A stretch of DNA of 64,000 bases from Luteimonas sp. BLCC-B24 (lineage in GTDB: Bacteria; Pseudomonadota; Gammaproteobacteria; Xanthomonadales; Xanthomonadaceae), in assembly GCF_028550595.1 (NCBI RefSeq), contig NZ_JAQQGN010000004.1, forward strand, positions 186,001-250,000. The letters are read 5' to 3'. Positions 35,530 to 46,562 of this stretch are shown piece by piece. Both the position numbers and the translations under genes were made by a program. The stretch's first letter is position 1. Each line of letters begins with the position of its first letter. Under the pieces are notes generated by a model. That model saw only the letters and a program-made list of their open reading frames with translations, was not told the origin of the DNA and searched no databases.

Positions 35530-36609
35530 TCAGGCGTAGGCGTCGAGCAGACCGACCACCGCGCGATGGCGGGCCGGCGCCATGGCCGGAGACGGGACGT
35601 CACCGTCCGGGCCTTCGCCTCCGGCCTGGGCGGCCGGGGACGACGGTGCGCCGTCGCGTCCGGCCTGACCGCTGCCGACGCCGGCGTGGGCCAGCTGGAA
35701 GCCGGATTCGCCGAGCAGATCGCGCAGGCGCGGCAGGCCCTGCTCGAGCGCCTGCCGGGTCTCGGCCTGGGCGCTGACGAACTCGGCGCGGATCCGGTCG
35801 CCGTCCATGTGCAGGCGCACTTCGACCGGTCCCAGATCGTGCGGGGTCACGCGGATGCGCGCATGGCCGATCTTCTGGTCGGCCATCCATTCGAGCTGGG
35901 CACCGAAGCGGGCCTCGAAGTCCTCGGCACCCACGTGCGGGGTGGGGAGCGGCGCAGCGAGGATCGGCGCCGGTTCGCGCAGGGCCGGGGTGGCGGGCAG
36001 GGTGAACGCGACCGGCGCAGGCGCCGCGTCGTCGGCGGGCACGGAAATCTCGGCGACCAGCGCCGCGGCCGGCAGCGCAGCGTCGGCCTCGTCGATCGGT
36101 AGGTCGGGCAGCACGACGGGCGGCGCTGCCGCGGGTGACGCGGCAGTCGGCGGGGCGCCCGGGACCGCGGTCGGCATCGGTCGCAGGCCCGGCAGCAGAC
36201 GTGACGCCGCCTCGCCCGCGGCGTCGCCTTCGACGGGCGGAGGCACCGGCCCGGTCGTCGGATCCGCAGGCGGAAGACCGAGCAGCCCGGCCAGTCCGAC
36301 GGGCGGCCAGGGCAGAACGGCGGGCGGCACCTCGACCGGGGTGTCGCTGGCGGGGTCCGGACCTTCGGGCAGGCGCAGGTCCGCAGCGAGCAGCGCGCCG
36401 GCCTCGGCCGGATCCGTGGCGGCCGCCTCGGGCGCCGGGCTCGCGCCTGAGCGACCGCCGCGCGCCGCATCGGCCGTGCCGGATGCGCTCTGGCGACGCT
36501 CGAGCGCCTGTGCGAACGGGCTCTGGCCGGCGCCCGGCGTCGGTCGCTCCGGACGCGGGCCCGATGCAGACGGCGCGGGCGTGGGCGCGGTGGCGACCAC
36601 CGGCGTCAT
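35530..36609 (-). CDS. fliK: Flagellar hook-length control protein FliK
   Basis: A 359-residue protein: long low-complexity Ala/Pro/Gly ruler region to about 235, then the globular C-terminal domain with the family segment HARIRVTPHDLGPVEVRLHM and VSAQAETRQALEQGLPRLRDLL. FliK measures the hook and contacts FlhB to switch export. The start ATG overlaps the fliJ stop (ATGA). The ruler is shorter and poorly conserved, as usual for the family. Confidence 0.9.
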   Translation of the reverse strand: MTPVVATAPTPAPSASGPRPERPTPGAGQSPFAQALERRQSASGTADAARGGRSGASPAPEAAATDPAEAGALLAADLRLPEGPDPASDTPVEVPPAVLPWPPVGLAGLLGLPPADPTTGPVPPPVEGDAAGEAASRLLPGLRPMPTAVPGAPPTAASPAAAPPVVLPDLPIDEADAALPAAALVAEISVPADDAAPAPVAFTLPATPALREPAPILAAPLPTPHVGAEDFEARFGAQLEWMADQKIGHARIRVTPHDLGPVEVRLHMDGDRIRAEFVSAQAETRQALEQGLPRLRDLLGESGFQLAHAGVGSGQAGRDGAPSSPAAQAGGEGPDGDVPSPAMAPARHRAVVGLLDAYA

Positions 36610-37058
36610 GCGTCCGCTCCGTCGGCGGCCAGCGCATCGCGGCGCACGCGGCGGGCGCGGAGATCGTCGAGTTCGCGCTGCGAGCGGCGTTCGTCGACCT
36701 GACGCTCCTGGGCGCGATAGCTCGCCGCGAGCTGCTCGAGCACCTGTTTGTCGCGGCTGGCGAGCAGCAGGCGGCCGCGCTCGATCTCCACCGTCTGGCG
36801 GCTGTTGTCGACCGCCCGCGTCTGCTGCTCGACGGCCGACTGCAGCCGGTCGAGGAACGCGCGCCGGTTCGCCAGCTGCGCCGGACTGGTCGCCGACATC
36901 TGGCTGTTGCCGTATTCCTCCGCGTAGCGGCGCAGCTCGACCAGCTGCGCTTCGTGCTGCGCGAGCACGCTCTGGCGCTCGGCCAGCACGCGGGCGGCCG
37001 CGTCCTCGGTCTCCTGGGCGCGGTTGAGCAGGGGGTCGATGCGGCGGGACTGCTTCAT
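36606..37058 (-). CDS. fliJ: Flagellar export chaperone escort FliJ
   Basis: A 150-residue, almost wholly helical protein (coiled coil about 10-125), with the N-terminal SRRIDPLLNRAQETEDAAAR typical of FliJ. It works inside the FliI ring and carries empty chaperones to FlhA. Overlaps both fliI and fliK by 4 bp. Confidence 0.88.
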   Translation of the reverse strand: MKQSRRIDPLLNRAQETEDAAARVLAERQSVLAQHEAQLVELRRYAEEYGNSQMSATSPAQLANRRAFLDRLQSAVEQQTRAVDNSRQTVEIERGRLLLASRDKQVLEQLAASYRAQERQVDERRSQRELDDLRARRVRRDALAADGADA

Positions 37059-38446
37059 GCGGTGACTTCCTCGGGGTGCAACAGGCGCTCGAGCGCCTCG
37101 CGGCTGTGCTGCAGATCGGCGGCGCGGGCGATGTCCTGACCCAGGAACTCGACGATCTCGGGCCAGCGCGCCAGGGCCTCGTCGACGGCCGGGTCGGCGC
37201 CGCGCTGGTAGGCACCGATGGCGATCAGGTCGCGGTTGGCGGTGTAGGCCGAGATCAGGCGCTTCAGCGAGCGAATGCGCTCGCGCCAGGTGTCGTCGGC
37301 GATTTCGGTGACCACGCGACTCACCGACGATTCGACGTCGATGGCCGGGTACAGGCCGGCGTCGGCGATGCGTCGCGACAGCAGGATATGGCCGTCGAGA
37401 ATCGCGCGCGCGGCATCGGCGATCGGATCCTGCGGATCGTCGCCTTCGGTGAGCACGGTGTAGAACGCGGTGATCGAGCCGCGTCCGGCCGCGCCGTTGC
37501 CGGCGCGCTCGACCAGCGCCGGCAGCTTGGCGAACACGCTCGGCGGGTAGCCGCGGGTGGTCGGCGGCTCGCCGACCGACAGACCGATCTCGCGCTGGGC
37601 CTGGGCGAAGCGGGTCAGCGAATCCATCAGCAGCAGCACGTTGAGGCCCTGGTCGCGGAACCACTCGGCGATCGCGGTCGCGCGATAGGCGCCGTGCAGA
37701 CGCGCGAGCGGCGGTCGATCGGCCGGCGCCGCGACGACGACCGCGCGGCGCAGGCCCTCTTCACCGAGCGTGCTCTCGACGAAGTCGCGCACTTCGCGGC
37801 CACGTTCGCCGATCAGGCCGACGACGATGACGTCGGCGGCGGTGAAGCGGGTCATCATGCCCAGCAGCGTCGATTTGCCGACGCCGGAGCCGGCGAACAG
37901 GCCCACGCGCTGGCCGCGACCGATCGGCAGCAGGGCGTTGATCGCGCGCACGCCGACGTCCAGCGGCTGGATGATCGGTTCACGCGCCAGCGGATTGATC
38001 GCCACGCCGGCCATGCCCACGCTGCCCTCGGCACGGATCGGCCCCTTGCCGTCGAGCGGCACGCCGTCGGAATCGATGACCCGGCCCAGCAGGCCTTCGC
38101 CGATCTCGACGCCGCCGCGGCGGTGCAGCGGCACCACGCGTGCATTCGGCAGCAGGCCGTGCAGCTCGGCGCTGGGCATCAGCGACGTGCGATCGCCGGA
38201 GAATCCGACCACCTCGGCCTCGACCCAGCCACCGTCGACTTCGACCTTGCAGGTGGCGCCCATCGGAGCGGCGCAGCCGACCGCTTCGACGGTCAGCCCG
38301 ATCGCGCGACGCAGGATGCCTTCGCGGATCAGGCCGCGGCCGGCGGCCGGGTCCGGCCCGGTGGCGTCGAGGCGGGTGGCCAGGCGCAGGTTGCGCGCGG
38401 TCAGCCAGTCGGCCGGATCGGCGCTGGGCAGCGGCGCCGCGCTCAT
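37055..38446 (-). CDS. fliI: Flagellum-specific ATPase FliI
   Basis: A 463-residue F1-beta-like ATPase: N-terminal beta-barrel, Walker A AGSGVGKS (185-192), Walker B VLLLMDSLTRFAQAQREIGL, PPTTRGYPPSVF loop. It unfolds or delivers export substrates with FliH and FliJ. Overlaps fliH and fliJ (ATGA both). Confidence 0.97.
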   Translation of the reverse strand: MSAAPLPSADPADWLTARNLRLATRLDATGPDPAAGRGLIREGILRRAIGLTVEAVGCAAPMGATCKVEVDGGWVEAEVVGFSGDRTSLMPSAELHGLLPNARVVPLHRRGGVEIGEGLLGRVIDSDGVPLDGKGPIRAEGSVGMAGVAINPLAREPIIQPLDVGVRAINALLPIGRGQRVGLFAGSGVGKSTLLGMMTRFTAADVIVVGLIGERGREVRDFVESTLGEEGLRRAVVVAAPADRPPLARLHGAYRATAIAEWFRDQGLNVLLLMDSLTRFAQAQREIGLSVGEPPTTRGYPPSVFAKLPALVERAGNGAAGRGSITAFYTVLTEGDDPQDPIADAARAILDGHILLSRRIADAGLYPAIDVESSVSRVVTEIADDTWRERIRSLKRLISAYTANRDLIAIGAYQRGADPAVDEALARWPEIVEFLGQDIARAADLQHSREALERLLHPEEVTA

Positions 38447-39054
38447 GCGCCTGCTCCGGCGCGGCGCAGCACCACGTCCAGCGCACCGCGCAGGCGCGCG
38501 TCGAGGCTGCCGTCGATGCGCACGCTTTCGGCGTGGACGCGCAGATCACCGCGGGCCAGGGCCGGATCGGCGACCAGCCGGGTCGACGGATTCAGCGACA
38601 GCAACGGGGTCAGCGCGGCGATGTCGTCGGGATGCAGGCGCACCTCGACCTCGCGCGCCGCGCCGCCGACCGCATCCACGGCTTCGCCGACCAGATCGGC
38701 CAGCAGCGCCGGATCGGCGAGATAGGCGCGGCCGACCAGGGCGCCGGCGATGCGGACGGCCAGATCGCCGAGCGCACCGACGACCTCGTTCTCGAGGCGC
38801 GCCAGCGGACGCGAGAAATTGTCGAGGATGCCTTCGATCTGCGCGGTCAGCCGGCGCATCTCGCTCTGGCTGGCGGCGAGGCCCTCGGCGCGGCCCTGGG
38901 CCAGTCCGTCGTCGTAGCCCTCGCGCTGGGCGTCGTCGCGGATCTGCTGGATCTCCTCCAGCGACGGCGGACGCGGCAGCTCGACCGGCACCTCCTCCAC
39001 CGGCGGTGGCGGCTCCTCCAGCGGCGGGGCGTACCAGCGCACGGCCTCGTTCAT
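38443..39054 (-). CDS. fliH: Flagellar export ATPase regulator FliH
   Basis: A 203-residue protein: Pro/Glu-rich N-terminus (LEEPPPPVEEVPVELPRPPS), helical GxxxG-type middle (YDDGLAQGRAEGLAASQ), and the C-terminal domain (VEVRLHPDDIAAL, LRVHAESVRIDGSLDARL) that binds FliI. Order fliG-fliH-fliI with ATGA overlaps confirms it. Confidence 0.93.
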   Translation of the reverse strand: MNEAVRWYAPPLEEPPPPVEEVPVELPRPPSLEEIQQIRDDAQREGYDDGLAQGRAEGLAASQSEMRRLTAQIEGILDNFSRPLARLENEVVGALGDLAVRIAGALVGRAYLADPALLADLVGEAVDAVGGAAREVEVRLHPDDIAALTPLLSLNPSTRLVADPALARGDLRVHAESVRIDGSLDARLRGALDVVLRRAGAGA

Positions 39055-40067
39055 ACCAGCGCCTCGGCGCTGCCGCCGCCCAGGTTGATGCTGCCCTCAT
39101 CGGCCAGACGGCGGACCAGGGTGAGGATTTCCTTCTGCGCGGCCTCGACATCCGACAGCCGCACCGGGCCGCGGGCCTCCATGTCCTCGAGCAGGATTTC
39201 GGCGGCGCGCTGGGACATATTGCGGGTGATCTTGTCGCGGACCTTGGGGTCGGCGCCGCGCAGCGCGATGCCCAGACGCTCGCCCGAGACCTCGCGCAGC
39301 ACCGACTGCAGCTCGCGGTCGTCGAGTTCGATCAGGTCGTCGAACACGAACATCAGGTCCTGGATGCGCTGGCCGAGCACCGCATCGACCTTGCTGATCG
39401 CGCCGAGCAGGCTCTGGTCCTGTCCGGTGTCCATGAAGTTGAGGATGTTGGCCGCCACCTTGATGCCGCCCACGGCCGAGGACTTGAGGTTCTGGTTGCC
39501 GGCGAACTGGCGTTCCATGATCTCGTTGAGCTCGTTGAGCGCGTTGGGCGGAATGCCGTCGAGCGTGGCGATGCGCAGCAGCACGTCGGCGCGGGTGCGC
39601 TCGGGCAGCAGCTTGAGCGCATCGGCCGCCTGGTCGGGGTCGAGATGCGAGAGCACGATGGCGATGATCTGCGGATGCTCGTGGCGGACCAGATCCGCGA
39701 TCGCACGCGGATCCATCCACTTCAGCGTATCGAGGCCGGTGGTGTTGCGGCCGAGCAGGATGCGGTCGATCAGACTGCCGGCCTTGTCCTCGCCCAGAGC
39801 CTGGACGAGCACGGCGCGGATGTAGTCGTCGGCGCCCACGCCGAGCGAGGTCTGGCGGTCGAGCGCGCCGGAGAAATCCTCCATCACGTGGGCGACCTGT
39901 TCGCGGCTGACCGCGCCCATCGTCGCCATGGCCAGGCCCAGCTTCTGCACTTCCTTGGCATCCATGTGCTTGAGCACTTCGGCCGCATCGACCTCGCCGA
40001 GCGAGAGCAGCAGCACCGCGGCGCGCTGGACGCCGGTCAGCGAATTGACATCAGGCGGCCGCTTCAT
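39051..40067 (-). CDS. fliG: Flagellar motor switch protein FliG
   Basis: A 338-residue FliG: N-terminal FliF-binding domain (GVQRAAVLLLSLGEVDAAEV), middle domain with the EHPQ motif (HEHPQIIAIVLSHLDPDQAA), and C-terminal torque domain with charged residues (LMFVFDDLIELDDRELQSVL, then DKITRNMSQRAAEILLEDM). The ATG lies 17 bp inside the end of fliF. Confidence 0.97.
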   Translation of the reverse strand: MKRPPDVNSLTGVQRAAVLLLSLGEVDAAEVLKHMDAKEVQKLGLAMATMGAVSREQVAHVMEDFSGALDRQTSLGVGADDYIRAVLVQALGEDKAGSLIDRILLGRNTTGLDTLKWMDPRAIADLVRHEHPQIIAIVLSHLDPDQAADALKLLPERTRADVLLRIATLDGIPPNALNELNEIMERQFAGNQNLKSSAVGGIKVAANILNFMDTGQDQSLLGAISKVDAVLGQRIQDLMFVFDDLIELDDRELQSVLREVSGERLGIALRGADPKVRDKITRNMSQRAAEILLEDMEARGPVRLSDVEAAQKEILTLVRRLADEGSINLGGGSAEALV

Positions 40068-41748
40068 CGTCCAACCATCCCTTCACTACTTGCGCAACGC
40101 GCTTGGAATCCGACTTCACCGCTTCGCGTGCGACGCGCAGGCGGTCCTCGTAGGCGTCCGACGGCAACGCGATCGGCGCGTGCTCCGCGGCCGACGCGGT
40201 GATCCGCGCCGTGTCTTCGGCCAGCATCGGCACGTCGCCCTCGTCGAGCAGCGTGACCTCGGCCGTGGCCGGCGTCTTCGGCGCCGGGGCCTTGGACGGA
40301 CCGGTGATCTGGCGCACCGCCGGCCGCACGACGCCGAAGAGCAGGGCCAGCACCACCAGCGCGCCGAGGGCGAGCCGGGCGATGTCGCGCAGCATCGGGT
40401 TCTGCCACCACGGCGGCCCTTCGAAGCCGTCGCTCTGTTCGCGGACGAACGGTGCGTTCATCACCGACACCGTGTCGCCGCGCGCCTCGTCGAAACCGAC
40501 GGCCTGGCGCACCAGGGCTTCGACCCGCTGCAGTTCGGCAGCCGTCAGCGGCTGCGTGGTGCTGGCGCCGTCGGCGCCGGCGCGCGGCACGTGATCCACC
40601 AGCACGGCGGCGCTGACGCGGCGGATGCGCCCCGGCGGCTGGCGCGTGTGGCTGAGCGTGCGGTCGAGCTCGTAATTGCGGGTGGAGCTGCGCGCGGTGT
40701 CGCCCGCGGCGCCCGCACCGGTGGCCGCGGCCACCTGGGCATCCAGCGGCGCGGGATTGATCGCGGTGTCGGGCAGGTTCGGGGTGGCGCCGGGAACGCC
40801 CTGGGGACCGGCATCGCGGCTGGTGGACTCGCTCAGCTGTTCGCTGCGCAGCTTGGGCGGCTCGGCGTTGTACAGCTCGCGCGCCTCCTCGCTGACCGAA
40901 AAGTCCATGTCCACGGTGACTTCGGCATTCACCCGGCCGGCGCCGGTCATGGGCTCGAGCAGCTCGCGGATGCGCTGGTTGAACGAGGTCTCCTGACGAC
41001 GCACCTGCTCGAACTGCATCGCGCTCAGTGCCGCCGCCGGGTCCTGGGCATCGTTGCTGAGCAGGCGACCGTTCTGGTCGACCACGGTCACGCGCTCGGG
41101 GGCGAGATCCGGAATGCTGGAGGCGACGAGATGGACGATGGCGTCGACCTGGCCGCGTTCGAGCGTCGAGCCGCCGCGCAGTTCGAGCACGACCGAGGCG
41201 CTCGCTGCCTCGCGCTGGCGGGTGAAGGCCGACGGCTTGGGAATCGCCAGATGCACGCGTGCGTCGCGCACCGGGCGCAGCGCGGCGATCGTGCGCACCA
41301 GTTCGGTTTCCAGCGCGTGCTGGTAGCGCGCGGTTTCGACGAACTGGCTGACGCCGAAGCCCGGATCCCGCTCCATCAGCTCGAAGCCGATGCGGCCCGA
41401 CTCGCCGAGGCCCGAACCGGCGAGCTTGAGGCGTGCGTCGTGGATGTTGGCTTCCGGCACCGAGATCGCGCCGGAGGCCTGGTCGATCTTGAACGGGATC
41501 TGCGCGGCCCGCAGCAGGTCGCTGGCCTCGGCCGTGGCCTTGGCGTCGAGGCCTGCGTACAGCGGCACGTAACCGGGCTTCTGCGCCCAGAAGAAGACCA
41601 TCAGCCCGGCGGCGATGGCCACCGCGAGCAGCGCCATCTTGGCCAGCCGGCCGACCAGCTGCATCTTCTCCAGACGGTCGAGGACATCCACCGCCTTGCG
41701 GCTGGCCGCTTCGGTATTGAGTGCGTCCTTGGACAGCGTGATCGCCAT
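40051..41748 (-). CDS. fliF: Flagellar MS-ring protein FliF
   Basis: A 565-residue FliF: TM1 about 36-55 (MALLAVAIAAGLMVFFW), periplasmic ring-building motifs (YVPLYAGLDAKATAEASDLL, then SSIPDLAPERVTVVDQNGRLL), TM2 about 442-465 (LALGALVVLALLFGVVRP), and a C-terminal FliG-binding tail ending VVKGWLDDEAAA. It is the platform of the basal body. It follows fliE by 29 bp. Confidence 0.97.
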   Translation of the reverse strand: MAITLSKDALNTEAASRKAVDVLDRLEKMQLVGRLAKMALLAVAIAAGLMVFFWAQKPGYVPLYAGLDAKATAEASDLLRAAQIPFKIDQASGAISVPEANIHDARLKLAGSGLGESGRIGFELMERDPGFGVSQFVETARYQHALETELVRTIAALRPVRDARVHLAIPKPSAFTRQREAASASVVLELRGGSTLERGQVDAIVHLVASSIPDLAPERVTVVDQNGRLLSNDAQDPAAALSAMQFEQVRRQETSFNQRIRELLEPMTGAGRVNAEVTVDMDFSVSEEARELYNAEPPKLRSEQLSESTSRDAGPQGVPGATPNLPDTAINPAPLDAQVAAATGAGAAGDTARSSTRNYELDRTLSHTRQPPGRIRRVSAAVLVDHVPRAGADGASTTQPLTAAELQRVEALVRQAVGFDEARGDTVSVMNAPFVREQSDGFEGPPWWQNPMLRDIARLALGALVVLALLFGVVRPAVRQITGPSKAPAPKTPATAEVTLLDEGDVPMLAEDTARITASAAEHAPIALPSDAYEDRLRVAREAVKSDSKRVAQVVKGWLDDEAAA

Positions 41749-41777
41749 GGTCTTGGGTTAATCCTGTCCGGGCCGCG

Positions 41778-42176
41778 TCACAGCGGCATGTTCATGACGT
41801 CCTGGTACGCCTGTACCAGTCGATTGCGCACTTCCACCGTGGCCCGGAACGCGACCTGCGACTGCTGGGACGCGACCATGACCTTGGCCAGATCCGCACC
41901 CGGCTCGCCGAGTTCGAACGCCCGCACCAGCGCGCCGGAGCGCTGCTGGGCGCTGTTGACACCCTCGATCGCGTTGCGCAGGGTCGCGCCGAAACTCGGG
42001 GCCGCCACGCCCGGCGTGCCGGCGACGCCCTGCATGCCGCCGATCCCGCCGATCCCGCCCTGGACCGCGATCGCGTCGCTGCGCGGTGCATCGGCCGCCG
42101 TCATCTGCCGCGCCTGGCCGACCTGGCCCTGGTAGCTGCGGATCTGCGAGAGGATCGAATTGACCGAGTGCGTCAT
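41778..42176 (-). CDS. fliE: Flagellar MS-ring/rod junction protein FliE
   Basis: A 132-residue FliE: hydrophilic N-terminal part, then the conserved C-terminal region (FGATLRNAIEGVNSAQQRSG, LAKVMVASQQSQVAFRATVE, RNRLVQAYQDVMNMPL). ATG at 42176 (MTHSVNSIL) fits the family start; an in-frame GTG four codons upstream is possible. A sigma-54 site lies 37 bp upstream. First gene of fliE-F-G-H-I-J-K. Confidence 0.94.
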   Translation of the reverse strand: MTHSVNSILSQIRSYQGQVGQARQMTAADAPRSDAIAVQGGIGGIGGMQGVAGTPGVAAPSFGATLRNAIEGVNSAQQRSGALVRAFELGEPGADLAKVMVASQQSQVAFRATVEVRNRLVQAYQDVMNMPL

Positions 42177-42212
42177 GCGGGCGATCACGAAGGGACGAAC
42201 TGCCAGGGGTGA

Positions 42213-42228
42213 TGCAAGTCGCGTGCCG
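42213..42228 (-). promoter_or_regulatory. Sigma-54 promoter of fliE-fliK
   Basis: CGGCACGCGACTTGCA on the minus strand: GGCACG, 4 nt, TTGCA. It ends 36 bp before the fliE ATG. The rest of the 231-bp fleQ-fliE gap (42177-42407) is G+C-rich with no gene; it may hold the FleQ enhancer sites, which I cannot identify by eye. Confidence 0.85.
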
Positions 42229-42407
42229 GAACGGTGGAGCGGGGCGACGGAAATCCGGCGGCGGGTCGATCGGACGGGCCATTGCCCCCGGCACGGCGGT
42301 CGCGACGCCGTCCGCGCCCAGGGACGCGTCGACCTGCGGGCAGGGCCTTGCCCGCCAGACGCGGCGCCGCGGCCTGTCGTCGCTGGGCCGCGCGCGGCCG
42401 CCTCGGA

Positions 42408-43849
<1,442 letters not shown>

Positions 43850-43853
<4 letters not shown>

Positions 43854-44245
43854 GACACGGCTCCATCACGCGGCGCGGCCGCATGCAGGGATTCCAGGAT
43901 CTGCATGACGTCCTGGATGTAGGACAGCTTGCTGACGAAGTTGTCGGCACCGGCGCGCGTGGCGTGCTCGCGGTGCTCGGCGTCGTCGAAATGGCTGGCG
44001 ATGACCACGTAGGGCGGCGCGTCCTGGGCCTTGATCAGCCGGGTCGCCTGCAGGCCGCCCATCTCGGGCATGGCCAGGTCCATCAGCACCACTTCCGGGC
44101 GCAGGGCCTCGGACTGGGCAATGGCCTCGAGCCCGTTGCCGGCGGTGCCGACGACCTTGAGCCAGTCGACCTTGCGGAAGTGGCGCTGGGCGGCGTTGAT
44201 GAAGCCCTCGTGGTCGTCGACCAGGAGCACGTTGATGGTCTGCAT
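43850..44245 (-). CDS. Stand-alone NarL-type receiver protein next to fleQ
   Basis: A 131-residue single receiver domain: D10/D11 ([19 protein letters not shown]), acceptor D56 ([13 protein letters not shown]), and an A-S-H segment ([16 protein letters not shown]) where NarL-type receivers have Ser/Thr. K is present in [11 protein letters not shown]. No output domain follows. It lies between rpoN and fleQ, overlapping fleQ (ATGA) and 10 bp after rpoN, so it may tune RpoN or FleQ; no histidine kinase is in the operon. Confidence 0.88.
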
Positions 44246-44255
44246 GGCGATGTCC

Positions 44256-45662
44256 TCAGCCCGCACGGGCGAGCAGGGTGGGGCGGGCACCGCGACGGCG
44301 CGCGCGCGCCGGGGCGATGTCGAGTTGTTCGCGGTACTTGGCGACGGTGCGGCGGGCGATGTGCACCCCCTGGCGGGCGAGCAGGGCGGCGATCGCGTCG
44401 TCGGCCAGTGGACGCTGCGCCGGCTCGGCTTCGATCAGACGCCGCACCATCGCCTTGACCGCGGCGCCGGAAACGTTGGCCCCATCGAGGCGCACGGCGA
44501 AGAAGCGCTTCATCTCGATCGTGCCGCGCGGCGTCTGCAGGAACTTGCCGGTGGTGATGCGCGAGACGGTGGATTCGTGCATGCCGATCGCATCGGCCAC
44601 GTCCTTGAGCGTCAGCGGCGCGATGGCCTCCTCGCCGCGTTCCAGAAACGCGGCCTGGCGCTCGACGATCACCCGCGCGGTGCGCAGCAGGGTGTCGTAA
44701 CGCATCGACAGGCCGCGGGTGAACCAGCGGGCCTCCTGCAGCATGTCGCGCATCGGGGCGGCGGCCGGGCCCTCGGCCACCGCCCGCTCGTAGCCGGCGT
44801 TGATCGACACGCGCGGCGCGGCGGCCGGGTTCAGGGCCACGCGCCAGCCGGCATCGGCCTGCCAGACGACGACGTCGGGCACGACGGCACCGGTGTCGGC
44901 CGGCGCGCCGGCCTGGGCGGGGCGCGGGTCCAGCGCCAGCACGATGCGCACGGCCTCCTGCACGTCGGCCTCGTCGCGCTGCAGATATCGGGCCAGTGCG
45001 GTGATGTCGTGGGTGGCGAGCAGTTCCAGCGCCTGCTCGACGATGCGCCGCGCCAGGACACGGCCGGCGACGCAGCCGGGCAGCGCGGCCAGCTGTGCGA
45101 GCAGGCATTCACGCAGGTCGCGCGCGGCGATGCCGGCCGGATCGCCGGCCAGCAGCCGCTGGCGCACGGCCTCGAGCGTGGCTGCGTCGCAGTCCAGACG
45201 CGCGCACCCCGTTTCGACGAGCTCGGCATGCGGCGCGGCGAGATAGCCGGCGTCGTCGCAGTGTTCGAGCCAGAAGGCGGCGATGGCGAGCGCATCGGCC
45301 TCGAGTTCGGTCGACAGGCGCTGCAGGATGCGCAGGTGCGGATCGGTCGACTCGCCCGCCGCGATGCGCGCCAGGCCGTCCTCGTCCTCACCGCTCCAGC
45401 TGGCGCCGCGCACGTCCCACATCGACGACTCGGGCAGCTCGTCGAACGCGGCGACGTCGGTCGCGGCGTCGGCGCGTTCCGGCACCGGATTTGCAACAGG
45501 CTCCTCGTCGAGTTCGAGCAGCGGGTTCTGCTCGAGAATCCGACGGATCTCGAGATCCAGCTGCATCCCGTCGAGCTGGAGCAGACGGATCGACTGCAGC
45601 AACTGCGGCGTCATCTGCAGGGACTGGCCGAGCTGCATCGAGGTGGTGGCACTGGCTTTCAT
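44256..45662 (-). CDS. rpoN: RNA polymerase sigma-54 factor RpoN (flagellar-cluster copy)
   Basis: A 468-residue sigma-54. Region I LGQSLQMTPQLLQSIRLLQL and EIRRILEQNPLLELDEE; core-binding domain; HTH (IAPLTLKDVADAIGMHESTV); RpoN box ARRTVAKYR (436-444), followed by an unusual basic tail. Xanthomonads carry two rpoN genes, the second in the flagellar cluster; by place this is that one (often called rpoN2), but a second copy outside the window cannot be checked. Confidence 0.95.
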   Translation of the reverse strand: MKASATTSMQLGQSLQMTPQLLQSIRLLQLDGMQLDLEIRRILEQNPLLELDEEPVANPVPERADAATDVAAFDELPESSMWDVRGASWSGEDEDGLARIAAGESTDPHLRILQRLSTELEADALAIAAFWLEHCDDAGYLAAPHAELVETGCARLDCDAATLEAVRQRLLAGDPAGIAARDLRECLLAQLAALPGCVAGRVLARRIVEQALELLATHDITALARYLQRDEADVQEAVRIVLALDPRPAQAGAPADTGAVVPDVVVWQADAGWRVALNPAAAPRVSINAGYERAVAEGPAAAPMRDMLQEARWFTRGLSMRYDTLLRTARVIVERQAAFLERGEEAIAPLTLKDVADAIGMHESTVSRITTGKFLQTPRGTIEMKRFFAVRLDGANVSGAAVKAMVRRLIEAEPAQRPLADDAIAALLARQGVHIARRTVAKYREQLDIAPARARRRGARPTLLARAG

Positions 45663-45775
45663 GTCGCCGGATTCCCGTCGCGGCGCTGGTCTGCGCCCGT
45701 GAAAGCATCGTGAAGCCGTCGCGACGGTTCCGCTATCAGGGTGTTTCCGACGGTGCGCGGGGTGGTCCCCACAGG

Positions 45776-45794
45776 TGTCGGGGTTTCCCCGACA
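45776..45794. terminator. Hairpin upstream of rpoN
   Basis: TGTCGGGG (45776-45783), loop TTT, CCCCGACA (45787-45794): a perfect 8-bp stem in the 203-bp gap between the NarL-type regulator and rpoN (45663-45865). It has no U-tract on the minus strand. It may end regulator transcription or sit in the rpoN leader. Nothing else is recognisable in this gap. Confidence 0.45.
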
Positions 45795-45865
45795 GCGCTC
45801 CGGTCACGGCGGCGACGGTTTCCCGGCGGACGGGGACGCGGCCCTGCAGCGGGGCGCGCGCCGGC

Positions 45866-46498
45866 TCAGTCGGCCTTGCGCCCCTGGCGCGCGGCCAGCA
45901 GGACCAGTTCGTTGGCGCGCCGGCAGCCGAGCGCTTCCATCATTCGCGCACGATGCGTTTCCACGGTCTTGACGCTGATGCCGAGATCCGACGCGATTTC
46001 CTTGCTGCTGAGCCCGCGGCCGATCATGTCCAGAATCTGCCGCTGGCGGTGCGACAGCGATTCCACACCATCGCCCTTGGGCCGCCCGAGCAGCGGCGCC
46101 ATCATCCGCGACGACAGCCGCGGACTCAGAAACACCTCGCCGGCGAGCGCGGTGCGCAGCGCCAGTTCGAGTTCCAGTGGCGCCGCGTCCTTGACCACGA
46201 ACCCGGACGCCCCGCGTTCGAGCGCGCTGCGCACGTGCTGGGAGTCGTCGTGCATCGACATGATCAGCACGCGGGTGGCCGGCAGTTCGGCGTGGATCGC
46301 GGCCATCGCCTCGATTCCGCTGCGGCCGGGCAGCGAGAGGTCCATCAGCACCACGTCCGGGCGATGGATCAGCGCGAGGTGCAGGGCCTCGTCGGCGCGA
46401 CTGGCCTCGGCGCAGACGTCGACCGCGTCGAATCCCTGCAGCAGCCGGCTCAGGCCGGCCCGCACCAGGGTGTGGTCGTCGACGATCAGCACTCGCAC
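45866..46498 (-). CDS. NarL/FixJ-family response regulator
   Basis: A 210-residue two-domain regulator: receiver with D7/D8 (VLIVDDHTLVRAGL), acceptor D53 (VVLMDLSLPGRSG), K in FVVKDAAP, and LuxR-type HTH about 145-205 (LSHRQRQILDMIGRGLSSKE, ISVKTVETHRARMMEALG). The GTG start at 46498 is chosen because AGGGAG stands 10 nt upstream; the frame extends far upstream but that region belongs to the PilZ-like gene in another frame. Its sensor kinase is not in the window. A regulator occupies this place between rpoN2 and the fliS region in xanthomonads. Confidence 0.9.
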   Translation of the reverse strand: MRVLIVDDHTLVRAGLSRLLQGFDAVDVCAEASRADEALHLALIHRPDVVLMDLSLPGRSGIEAMAAIHAELPATRVLIMSMHDDSQHVRSALERGASGFVVKDAAPLELELALRTALAGEVFLSPRLSSRMMAPLLGRPKGDGVESLSHRQRQILDMIGRGLSSKEIASDLGISVKTVETHRARMMEALGCRRANELVLLAARQGRKAD

Positions 46499-46562
46499 CA
46501 GCCGGTTTCTCCCTACGCCGGGCGCGGCCCGGTCACCGAAGGATACGCGAGCACGCGCTCGC

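Noticed and set aside
45663-45865. A small gene or non-coding RNA upstream of rpoN
   Set aside because: No frame with a ribosome site on either strand; only one 8-bp hairpin is seen.
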